Assembly: GCA_944391635.1 (NCBI GenBank)
Contig: CALXUL010000274.1
Coordinates: 1 to 16,948, forward strand
Length of the DNA: 16,948 bases
Direction: 5' to 3'
Source of the DNA: an uncultured Clostridia bacterium
GTDB lineage: Bacteria > Bacillota > Clostridia > UBA1381
Position 1 is the stretch's first letter. Every line of letters starts with the position of its first letter. Made by a program: the position numbers and the translations under genes. This document shows positions 8,407 through 15,337 of the stretch, piece after piece. The notes under the pieces are model-generated. The model had not been told where the DNA came from, made no database searches, and saw only the letters and a program-made list of their open reading frames with translations.

Positions 8407-9888
8407 TTATCTAACTGTAATTACTCTTATTATACTTGCTGATACCGCTGATGTATCAGAATAAAGTGTTGCTTTTGAATAATCATAGTTTTCAAGTTCG
8501 TCTATACTCAAAGTAATATAGGAACCCGTATTGCTTACATCTACCACCTGTACATTTGGAGATACGTTATAAACAGAATCTCCAATCATTACCCTTGTGG
8601 CGTCCACCGCCGAAATATCTCCGCTATCAATCTCATAAAGCCTTGTTAAATCCGAAAGTCCAGAGGACGTATTTTTATACATTACCGGCATACCTACCGA
8701 CAGTCCTGCAATCGTAATACCCTGGTCATAGGTTACTATGCTGCTATTAGAATAAATATTGTATCCGCTTACTGTTCCGTCGCCTGCCTTTATCGTACTT
8801 GATACTACTCCAAAAGATGCCGTCGTTTCTACATCCTCAACAAACAATATCGAAATATCGCCGAAACTATTTCCGGTAACCACCCCAAGCAACTGTGCGG
8901 AAGATATTGATTTTGCAGTCATTGTATCAAGATCCAAAAGTTCACATTCAGCCGTTTTTTCTTCCTCATAATATGTGCGCTGAATAATTGCAGCATTTTT
9001 CATAATGCTCTTGCCGTTTAAAGTTCTGTTTACTTTATCCAGTTCTCCATAACCGGAAGATGGTTTTGACTGTTTAACAAGCGTTGCTTTAGACCCGTTA
9101 TAATCAATTCTTACCAGGCTTCCTATACTGCTGTCATATTCACGGTCTACGATTATTCTATGCGACTCGCCGTCTGTCATAAATATATCTGCATATAATT
9201 CACTTGAGCCTTCATTTGCTCCAGTTTCTGCAATCTGTTCACCAACACTGAGCACTACACCGTAACTGCCTATTGCTGTATCAGATAACTCCACAGCAAA
9301 TACTGCTTTATCATCCTTGCCAAGAAGAAGCGTCACTCTATCGCCTATCTCAAAGCTTCCCGGTGTTGCGTTAAGTGCGTTTGCGGCAGCATCATAACCT
9401 ATCTCATAACTCTTTCCGCCTACCGTTACGCTTTCCACATATGCCTTTGACGGCTGTGCGTCATAGTATATACCTGTAACCTTGTCACTATACACATCCA
9501 TAACATTAGTTCTGGTATTATAGTATACAACATCATTCAGCTGAATGTCATCAATAGATGCAGCCTTTCCATCGCGGTATACAGTAAGCCCGGATGAAAC
9601 AATTGTTGTACCCTCAAGGTTCGTATCTGAGAGCGAGTAATCATGCGATGCTATCTTCGGTGCTATATCATCATCTTCGCTTATAAGTGCAAAACTCCAG
9701 TTACCATAGCTTTCGCCATATAATGTTATATCCGTGCCTGCTTTAATTGATGATTTCTGCTGTGAGAATGTACTCTTCTCACCGGCATAATATACTGTAA
9801 AGTTATTATCAAACCGGTACGAGCCTGTATTTCCGTTTGAAATATAATTTATTGTATTATCGGTAATTCCGTTTACATATACCGACAT
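8407..9888 (-). CDS. C-terminal portion of an SLH-domain surface protein, separated by an in-frame TAG
   Basis: This is a 493-codon frame in the same phase as the SLH frame upstream, starting with the ATG that directly follows that frame's TAG stop. The product is rich in beta-strand patterns (for example VYVNGITDNTINYISNG, SYGVVLSVGEQIAE, ASFGVVSSTIKAGDG) and in Ser/Thr/Asp, with no cysteine-based motif, enzyme motif or membrane span that I recognise. It looks like an extracellular stalk or repeat region. It has no signal peptide. The nearest SD-like GAGGG lies about 22 bases before the ATG, too far for normal initiation. I therefore read it as the distal part of one original 772-residue protein. 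If it is made separately, it would depend on re-initiation at TAGATG and would stay in the cytosol. Confidence 0.75.
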   Translation of the reverse strand: MSVYVNGITDNTINYISNGNTGSYRFDNNFTVYYAGEKSTFSQQKSSIKAGTDITLYGESYGNWSFALISEDDDIAPKIASHDYSLSDTNLEGTTIVSSGLTVYRDGKAASIDDIQLNDVVYYNTRTNVMDVYSDKVTGIYYDAQPSKAYVESVTVGGKSYEIGYDAAANALNATPGSFEIGDRVTLLLGKDDKAVFAVELSDTAIGSYGVVLSVGEQIAETGANEGSSELYADIFMTDGESHRIIVDREYDSSIGSLVRIDYNGSKATLVKQSKPSSGYGELDKVNRTLNGKSIMKNAAIIQRTYYEEEKTAECELLDLDTMTAKSISSAQLLGVVTGNSFGDISILFVEDVETTASFGVVSSTIKAGDGTVSGYNIYSNSSIVTYDQGITIAGLSVGMPVMYKNTSSGLSDLTRLYEIDSGDISAVDATRVMIGDSVYNVSPNVQVVDVSNTGSYITLSIDELENYDYSKATLYSDTSAVSASIIRVITVR

Positions 9889-9891
9889 CTA
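9889..9891 (-). other. In-frame amber codon splitting the SLH gene
   Basis: TAG stands between a His codon (CAC) and ATG. The frame is open for 278 codons before it and 493 codons after it, with no other defect. The other genes with visible ends stop at TAA or TGA, except the partial gene at the right edge, which ends in TAG, so TAG acts as a normal stop here. A single base change (for example from CAG) would explain it. Confidence 0.75.
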
Positions 9892-10725
9892 GTGAGCGGC
9901 TTTATTAGTACCCTCGCCGGTTACCTTTGTCGCTACAAGATACCCATTTTTATCAAGTACCATATAATCAGCATACTGTCCGGTTGTAAGCGGAGTGCTC
10001 ATTTTTGAAGTATATATATTGGCATCTGAAAGCCGGACCTCGTCAGACAACAGTTTCTGGCTTTCATTTCCGGATTCTATCACTATCATATCTTTTAACA
10101 TGGTATATCCGACAGTTTCAATAAGAGTCTTGTCTTCCTCGCCGTAAATATCAGTAAATAATACTCTGTCAAGCATTACTGCGGCATCTGCACGCGTTAC
10201 CGGCTGATTTACACCATAATAAAGGTCTGTGCTGATTCCAACCGATGCCGCTGCATCAACATAATTGTTCGGCCAAAAATAGCCTACCGCATCCTCAGTA
10301 TAACCTAAAACTCTCATTAATACCGTAAGCGTTTCTGCAAAGCTGATTGTCTGGTCGGGTCTGAAATTTCCGTCTGAATACCCTGCAACAATTCCTTGCG
10401 ATGATACATAGTTTATATACGGAGCCGACCACAAGCCGCTCGGCACATCATCAAAGGATGATATAAGCCCTGTGGATTTTGCCTCTGTGTCTTTATTCAT
10501 TGCAGAAACAATTATTCTTGCAAATTCTGCTCTGGTTATTGTTGCGTCAGGTTTGAAACTTCCATCATCATATCCTGCAATTGCTCCCAAATCTCCCAAA
10601 CGCATTACCGATTCGTAATAATAACTGTCATTATACACATCAGTATATGCTGCAGCCGCCGACGCAGTTAGCACAAACAAGCACACTGCCATCATGTACG
10701 AAATCAGCCGTTTATATATGTGCAT
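9889..10725 (-). CDS. SLH-domain envelope protein, N-terminal portion
   Basis: This is a 278-residue secreted product. Residues 1-26 are a classical signal peptide (short basic start, hydrophobic core, ASAAAA before YTDV). Three S-layer-homology units follow: about 27-75 (GYDDGSFKPDATITRAEFAR), about 90-140 (GYSDGNFRPDQTISFAE) and a more diverged third at about 152-190 (VTRADAAVMLDRVL). SLH triplets bind pyruvylated secondary cell-wall polymer and anchor proteins outside the membrane. After residue 195 a beta-rich region begins (IYTSKMSTPLTTGQYADYMV), and it is cut by TAG after residue 278. The ATG at 10725 has GAGGG seven bases upstream. The gene lies 39 bases behind the ABC permease with no terminator between, so it is very likely the last cistron of the exporter operon. 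With the following frame it would form one 772-residue protein. Confidence 0.88.
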   Translation of the reverse strand: MHIYKRLISYMMAVCLFVLTASAAAAYTDVYNDSYYYESVMRLGDLGAIAGYDDGSFKPDATITRAEFARIIVSAMNKDTEAKSTGLISSFDDVPSGLWSAPYINYVSSQGIVAGYSDGNFRPDQTISFAETLTVLMRVLGYTEDAVGYFWPNNYVDAAASVGISTDLYYGVNQPVTRADAAVMLDRVLFTDIYGEEDKTLIETVGYTMLKDMIVIESGNESQKLLSDEVRLSDANIYTSKMSTPLTTGQYADYMVLDKNGYLVATKVTGEGTNKAAH

Positions 10726-10764
10726 TATTTTTCCCTCATTTCATTTTTATTATAGATACTGCCA

Positions 10765-11958
10765 TTACTCCGACCTCAGTGCCTCTATCGGATGCAGCTT
10801 TGCCGCACGCCGCGCCGGCGCGATTCCGAAAAATACACCTATAAATATAGAAAATGCAAAACTCATAAATACCATATTAGTCTGCACCACCGTTTCCATA
10901 CCAAGCACATTTCCCGCACCGGCGCATGCTGCAATTCCAAATATAATTCCGACAATTCCGCCCATTGCGGATAATACTACCGACTCTATCAAAAACTGCA
11001 TAAGTATATCGGTAGTCCTTGCACCAATTGCTTTTCTTATTCCTATCTCACGTGTTCTCTCGCTTACAGTAACCGTCATTATATTCATAATACCAATACC
11101 GCCGACTACAAGCGATATTGCAGCAATACCTGCAAGCATTGTTGTCATTGTCGCTGTCATCTCATCAAGAGTTTCGAGCATTTCCGCAACAGAAGAAACT
11201 CTGAACCCTTCATCTGTACCTAATTTTTTCGTTATAAATGCCGTTAGCGCATCTACCGCCGGCTCAACCATTTCCTCGGTTGACGCATTTAGGTAATATG
11301 TAGATATATAACTTTGCTTTAAAAACCTCATTGCAGTTGTATATGGGATAGTAACCTTATTATCGCCAGAACTTTCGGTTGAGTCCTCGCTTTCCTCATA
11401 TACTCCTACTATGGTGAATTTTCGTCCGTTTAACTTTATGGTTTCACCAATCGGGTCAAGTCCTCCATAAAACTCATTTTTTATATAACTTCCTACAATA
11501 CATATATAAGAACGGTTCTTAACATCAGTATCTGCAATGAATCTTCCGCTTTCAAGCTTTGCTGCGCTCTGTCGAACCTCGCTGTATGAACTGTCACACG
11601 CATCAATTGTTGTAGAAAAATTTTCGGTACCAAATTTTGCCGTTACGCTTGAACTTATATATGGCGACATGCCGGATACCAAATCCGGATTTTCTTCCTC
11701 AAATTCCTGTATATCCTCAAGCTCTATTGTTCTTGTACTGCCTCTTTGACGCATCATATTTACCGTGATAAGCTTCGTTCCCATCTCGGACATAGAATCG
11801 CTTATCGACTTTGTTGCACCTCCGCCTATACCGGTCAGAATTATTACCGATGCAACTCCTATTACTATACCAAGCATCGTAAGGGCTGAACGGCCTTTAT
11901 TGCCAAGTATACTCTTCATTGACATCTTAAATGACTGGATTATTTTCCCAAATCCCAT
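10765..11958 (-). CDS. MacB-type ABC transporter permease
   Basis: This 397-residue permease subunit is of the MacB/FtsX (type VII, mechanotransmission) class, which does not move substrate through its own membrane pore but drives work on the outside. It has one N-terminal membrane helix (about 26-46, LTMLGIVIGVASVIIL), a large extracytoplasmic domain of roughly 220 residues, and three C-terminal helices. The first of these starts near MLAGIAAISLVVGGIGIMNI. Between helices 2 and 3 is the signature ERTREIGIRKAIGAR, and the end carries PARRAAKLHPIEALR, both typical of the family. Unlike E. coli MacB the ATPase is a separate protein. Its ATG overlaps the ATPase stop by one base (TGATG), showing translational coupling. 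B. subtilis YknZ is a comparable protein. The substrate is unknown. Confidence 0.93.
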   Translation of the reverse strand: MGFGKIIQSFKMSMKSILGNKGRSALTMLGIVIGVASVIILTGIGGGATKSISDSMSEMGTKLITVNMMRQRGSTRTIELEDIQEFEEENPDLVSGMSPYISSSVTAKFGTENFSTTIDACDSSYSEVRQSAAKLESGRFIADTDVKNRSYICIVGSYIKNEFYGGLDPIGETIKLNGRKFTIVGVYEESEDSTESSGDNKVTIPYTTAMRFLKQSYISTYYLNASTEEMVEPAVDALTAFITKKLGTDEGFRVSSVAEMLETLDEMTATMTTMLAGIAAISLVVGGIGIMNIMTVTVSERTREIGIRKAIGARTTDILMQFLIESVVLSAMGGIVGIIFGIAACAGAGNVLGMETVVQTNMVFMSFAFSIFIGVFFGIAPARRAAKLHPIEALRSE

Positions 11959-12719
11959 CAGACCTCGCCCTCCTTTTTCAAGTCGGCATCAAGATCCGCC
12001 TTTTTAGCGCCAGCATTTACATTCTCAGCCGTAGCCATATCATTTCGGTTATCAAGATCACTTGTTATCTTGCCGTCACGTATTGTCACTATACGCTCCG
12101 CCTGCTTTGCTATTCCCAGGTCATGCGTTATGATGATAATAGTATTTCCATCCTCGTGCAAATCATGAAGCATCTGCATTATTTCAACACCTGATTTTGA
12201 ATCCAATGCACCCGTAGGCTCATCGGCAAGAATCAGTGACGGATGACTTGACAGGGCACGCGCTATTGATACTCTTTGCTGTTGTCCGCCCGATAGCTCG
12301 GTAGGTTTATGATACATCTTATCACCAAGCCCTACCCGTTCCAGCGCCTCTTCTGCCATACGCCGTCTTTTTGATGCGGATATGCCTCTGTATATTAGCG
12401 GCAATTCAACATTTTCGAGCGCACTTAATTTTGTTAAAAGATTATACTGCTGAAATATAAATCCCAATTTCTTGTTTCTTATATCTGCCAGCTCATTATC
12501 GCGCATCTTGCTGGTTTCTACTCCATCTATCCAATATCTGCCGCTTGTGGGGACGTCAAGACAGCCTATCATATTCATAAGTGTGGATTTTCCTGAACCG
12601 GAGGGACCGATTATTGAAACAAACTCATGTTCTTTAATATACAAATCTATGCCGTCGAGTGCATGAAGATAGCCTTCACCCATATGATATGTCTTTGTTA
12701 TTCCTTCAAGTCTTATCAT
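11958..12719 (-). CDS. ABC transporter ATP-binding protein (MacB/LolD/YknY type)
   Basis: This 253-residue ATPase partners the permease encoded next to it. Motifs run in order: Walker A GPSGSGKST at 38-46, Q-loop FQQ at 89-91, signature LSGGQ at 142-146, Walker B LILADE at 162-167 with the D-loop ALDS after it, and the switch His at 199 (ITHD). After about residue 222 there is an extra charged tail of roughly 30 residues rich in Ala, Asp and Lys that is not part of the ATPase core. The ATG at 12719 is preceded by AAAGGAGAGG, 11 bases away. The gene begins 27 bases after the adaptor gene and ends in TGATG overlap with the permease, so the three are one operon. Confidence 0.95.
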   Translation of the reverse strand: MIRLEGITKTYHMGEGYLHALDGIDLYIKEHEFVSIIGPSGSGKSTLMNMIGCLDVPTSGRYWIDGVETSKMRDNELADIRNKKLGFIFQQYNLLTKLSALENVELPLIYRGISASKRRRMAEEALERVGLGDKMYHKPTELSGGQQQRVSIARALSSHPSLILADEPTGALDSKSGVEIMQMLHDLHEDGNTIIIITHDLGIAKQAERIVTIRDGKITSDLDNRNDMATAENVNAGAKKADLDADLKKEGEV

Positions 12720-12746
12720 TTATTCTCGTTCCTCTCCTTTTAAGGC

Positions 12747-14576
12747 TTATCTCATCGGGCCTCCGCCCCCGCCGCCAGGCATTCCGCCCCCGCCGCTGGG
12801 CATTCCGCCTCCAGGCATTCCGCCTCCGGACATACCGCCCATACCCATCTGTCTTCCATCAGAAGATGAGCTTGATGTCTCTGAGTAAACCTCATCGCCC
12901 TCTGAAAGTCCGGACAATATCTCGGTATTCTCATCTCCTACAACTCCGACTGTTATCACAACTGTTTCAAATCCATCCGGAGCTTGCGGCAATTGTCTCT
13001 CGCCACCAGGTTGCCGCGCACCATCAGTCGTTCCTTGGTTTTTATCAGCATTTTGCTCGGTTTCTGTTTCCTTGGCTTGGTCTGGCATACCCTCCGGTCT
13101 TTCACCGCCTATTTGTGGTTTTTCTCCTGCAGTTTTACTGTTAGTATCAGATGACCCGGTCTTTCGGAACACATAATACATATTGCCTATTGTCTTTACC
13201 GCTTCTGAAGGTACATAAAGTGTATTCTGTGAAGATTCAACTACAACGCTTGCATCTACATTCATGCTCGGTCTTAAATTTCCCGGCTCATTTATAACCA
13301 CTTCCGCAGTATACGTTGTTACACCATTTGTCGATGTACCCTCAACCGAAAGATTAGTTATTTCTCCCTCATATACTTCATCTTCAAGAGCGTCACAAGT
13401 GATTTCAACCTTTTGTCCGGTAGTAACCTTGCTGACGTCAAGCTCATCAATTTCAAGGTTAAATTTAAGCTTTGATACATCTGCTACAACCATTAAGGTT
13501 TGTGTGGAATTAGTCTTATCTATTGTATCGCCGGCTTTTGCGTTTTTAGTGATTACCGTACCGCTTATCGGCGATGTAAGACTATAATCCTCAAGCTGTT
13601 CCTGTGCATCACGCATAGACAGCTCAGCATTCTCATAGTTGCTGCGGCTTGAATTGATACTGTCTGTTACCGTATCACTGCTAATGACCGCAACTACGCT
13701 TCCCTTTTCTACATAATCACCGTTTTTGTAATTTATTTGTGTTATCTCTCCATCAGTTTCGGCAAGTGCGCTTCCGCTGTCAGATAACATAACCTCTCCC
13801 GAACCGGAACTTATCATATCTCCAACCGCTCCGCCGACTTTCAGACCTTCATAAAATGCACCCGGATTTTCAAATGTAATTGTTACATTATATAATCTCG
13901 AACCGTCACTTCCCGCATGTGAGCTTGCATCCTTATGTGTAACCGTTCCCGGCACATTACTCATATGCACCGAACTTGATACATACGCAGTATCGCCAAT
14001 ATTAATATTTGACGCCTGAACCTCATTAAACGGCAAGGATACTTCAAGCGTTTGCGTATTGCTTATATCCGCCAGTTTTTCACCATTTTTTATTTCATCG
14101 CCTACGCTTAAGCTGATATTGCTAATCACTCCCGACGCGCCTGCGGTAATCTCCAGCTTACTCACATCTTTCAAAGCCTTCTGATAATTGTCCTGACTCT
14201 GCTCAAGTGAAATCTGCTGCTTCTGCATGCTTATATCGGTTGCTGAAGTATCAAAACGATACAATACCGTATCCTTTTCTACCATATCCCCAACTTCATA
14301 AGGACAATATGTAATATCTCCTGATACTTTTGCTATTATTTCATATCTTTCATATGGCTCTACCGCCGCACTGCCTGTAATAGTGAGCGATACATCTCCT
14401 CTTTCTACTCGCTCTGTACTCACATCAGTTGCTGTACCTACAACCTGTTTTTTTGATTTAACAGCATTGTAGCCAAAACATGCCGCACCGACAACCACTA
14501 TTAATATTACAAAGATAATTATTTTTTTCTTTGTGATTCCAGGCCGCCTCGGCTGTCTTTCTCTTGCCTTTGCCAC
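12747..14576 (-). CDS. Membrane fusion (MacA/YknX-like) adaptor with duplicated lipoyl/barrel unit and Gly-rich tail
   Basis: This adaptor protein of the HlyD/MacA class would hold the MacB-type exporter from the outer face of the membrane. From GTG 14576 it has 609 residues: a basic start, one membrane helix at about 18-36, and then two similar units, about 86-252 and about 275-445. Each has a lipoyl half (GDITYCPYEVGDMVEKD; GEITQINYKNGDYVEKG), a short helical hairpin, a second lipoyl half (ASGVISNISLSVGDEI; ISGTVITKNAKAGDTI) and a beta barrel. A membrane-proximal domain follows, broken by a polar, Glu/Gly-rich insert (about 475-535). The protein ends in about 37 residues rich in Gly, Met and Pro. 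Family members usually have one unit and about 350-450 residues. I prefer GTG 14576 to the in-frame ATG at 14606. GGGAGG lies eight bases before the GTG, while the ATG has no ribosome site and sits at the expected transcript start. Confidence 0.88.
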   Translation of the reverse strand: MAKARERQPRRPGITKKKIIIFVILIVVVGAACFGYNAVKSKKQVVGTATDVSTERVERGDVSLTITGSAAVEPYERYEIIAKVSGDITYCPYEVGDMVEKDTVLYRFDTSATDISMQKQQISLEQSQDNYQKALKDVSKLEITAGASGVISNISLSVGDEIKNGEKLADISNTQTLEVSLPFNEVQASNINIGDTAYVSSSVHMSNVPGTVTHKDASSHAGSDGSRLYNVTITFENPGAFYEGLKVGGAVGDMISSGSGEVMLSDSGSALAETDGEITQINYKNGDYVEKGSVVAVISSDTVTDSINSSRSNYENAELSMRDAQEQLEDYSLTSPISGTVITKNAKAGDTIDKTNSTQTLMVVADVSKLKFNLEIDELDVSKVTTGQKVEITCDALEDEVYEGEITNLSVEGTSTNGVTTYTAEVVINEPGNLRPSMNVDASVVVESSQNTLYVPSEAVKTIGNMYYVFRKTGSSDTNSKTAGEKPQIGGERPEGMPDQAKETETEQNADKNQGTTDGARQPGGERQLPQAPDGFETVVITVGVVGDENTEILSGLSEGDEVYSETSSSSSDGRQMGMGGMSGGGMPGGGMPSGGGGMPGGGGGGPMR

Positions 14577-14611
14577 GGTTATTTCCTCCCTTATTTTTTT
14601 GTACATTTAGC

Positions 14612-14617
14612 ATTATA
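14612..14617 (-). promoter_or_regulatory. Possible -10 element for the exporter/SLH operon
   Basis: TATAAT on the minus strand lies 36 bases before the chosen GTG. The -35 position at 17 bases (ACATGG) is poor, so an activator may be needed or the true promoter may lie elsewhere in the 208-base gap shared with greA. Confidence 0.45.
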
Positions 14618-14712
14618 CAAGACCTTTTCTACATCCATGTGTATGTTTTATGAACGAAATGTTAATTTTACGCACCACATTGCTTAGGTTTTTGTATTAG
14701 AACAAAAAAAAG

Positions 14713-14741
14713 TTGACATTTTTATAAAATATGAGTATAAT
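14713..14741 (+). promoter_or_regulatory. Perfect consensus promoter for greA
   Basis: TTGACA (14713-14718), a 17-base spacer and TATAAT (14736-14741) match the sigma-A consensus exactly. An A-rich tract directly upstream of the -35 could act as an UP element. Strong constitutive expression of greA is expected. Confidence 0.88.
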
Positions 14742-14784
14742 AATGTGAGTATAAAACCAGCAAAGAGAGAGGGTTTAAATAAAA

Positions 14785-15273
14785 ATGAACGAGCAAAAAG
14801 AAATCGTTTTAACTAAAGAAGGTATGGCAAAGCTTCGTGAGGAGCTTGAATACCTTAAAACGGAAAAGCGTAAAGAAGTATCCGAAAAAATCCGTGAAGC
14901 ACGGTCATTCGGTGATTTATCGGAAAATGCTGAATATGACGAGGCTAAAAACGAACAAGCTGAAGTGGAGTCAAGAATAAATACAATCATTAATATGTTA
15001 AAGTATGCAAGGGTGATTGACGATTCTGAAATAGAAAATGATGTTGTAGGGCTTGGCATTACCGTAGAAATACGCGAAGTCGGGGAAGATGAAAAGGAAA
15101 CTTATTCAATAGTTACTACAACAGAAGCTGACCCTGATAATAATAAAATTTCACAGGATTCTCCTGTCGGTAAAGCCCTTATCGGCCACATTCAGGGTGA
15201 TATTGTAACGGTTGAAACTCCGGCAGGTAAAATTGATTTTGAAATTCTGTCAATTACGAAACATTCAGCATAA
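14785..15273 (+). CDS. greA: Transcription elongation factor GreA
   Basis: GreA enters the secondary channel of RNA polymerase and stimulates cleavage of backtracked RNA so that stalled complexes resume. The 162-residue product has the usual length (E. coli 158). The N-terminal coiled coil (about 10-78) carries the tip DLSENAEYDEAK, whose Asp44 and Glu47 match the essential acidic pair Asp41/Glu44 of E. coli GreA. The C-terminal FKBP-like domain shows the expected block DSPVGKALIGHIQGD followed by VTVETPAGKIDFEI. GAGAGAGGG lies about 11 bases before the ATG. The gene appears monocistronic, between its own promoter and the hairpin at 15281-15319, and is divergent from the exporter operon. Confidence 0.97.
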   Translation: MNEQKEIVLTKEGMAKLREELEYLKTEKRKEVSEKIREARSFGDLSENAEYDEAKNEQAEVESRINTIINMLKYARVIDDSEIENDVVGLGITVEIREVGEDEKETYSIVTTTEADPDNNKISQDSPVGKALIGHIQGDIVTVETPAGKIDFEILSITKHSA

Positions 15274-15280
15274 TAATTTA

Positions 15281-15319
15281 AAAATGCCGCTTTAAAATAT
15301 CTTTTTAAGGCGGCATTTT
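15281..15319. terminator. Bidirectional intrinsic terminator after greA
   Basis: Arms 15281-15297 and 15303-15319 form a 17-bp stem with one G-T wobble and a 5-base loop. The stem has a G/C core (gccgc/gcggc) and T runs at both strand ends. It separates the convergent greA and serine hydrolase genes. Confidence 0.9.
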
Positions 15320-15337
15320 TTTATAAATTTTCTACTG

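Noticed and set aside
9889..9891. TAG decoded as an amino acid through a changed genetic code or pyrrolysine
   Set aside because: The partial gene at the right edge ends in TAG within its terminator, prfB and other genes look standard, and SLH proteins are not known pyrrolysine proteins. Ordinary nonsense mutation or read-through is simpler.
10694..11296. 200-codon plus-strand frame opposite to the ABC permease
   Set aside because: It overlaps the well-supported permease completely, has Ile/Pro/Thr-biased composition typical of antisense frames, and has no promoter or ribosome site.
12750..12860. CRISPR or tandem repeat array in the Gly-rich tail
   Set aside because: The short GC-rich repeats are codons for Gly, Met and Pro without unique spacers.
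12659..13144. 161-codon plus-strand frame opposite to the adaptor tail
   Set aside because: It is the complement of the Gly/Pro-rich region and has a repetitive Arg/Pro composition with no initiation signal.
14577..14606. ATG at 14606 as start of the adaptor gene
   Set aside because: It lies just behind the -10 element with no ribosome site; GGGAGG with good spacing precedes the GTG at 14576.
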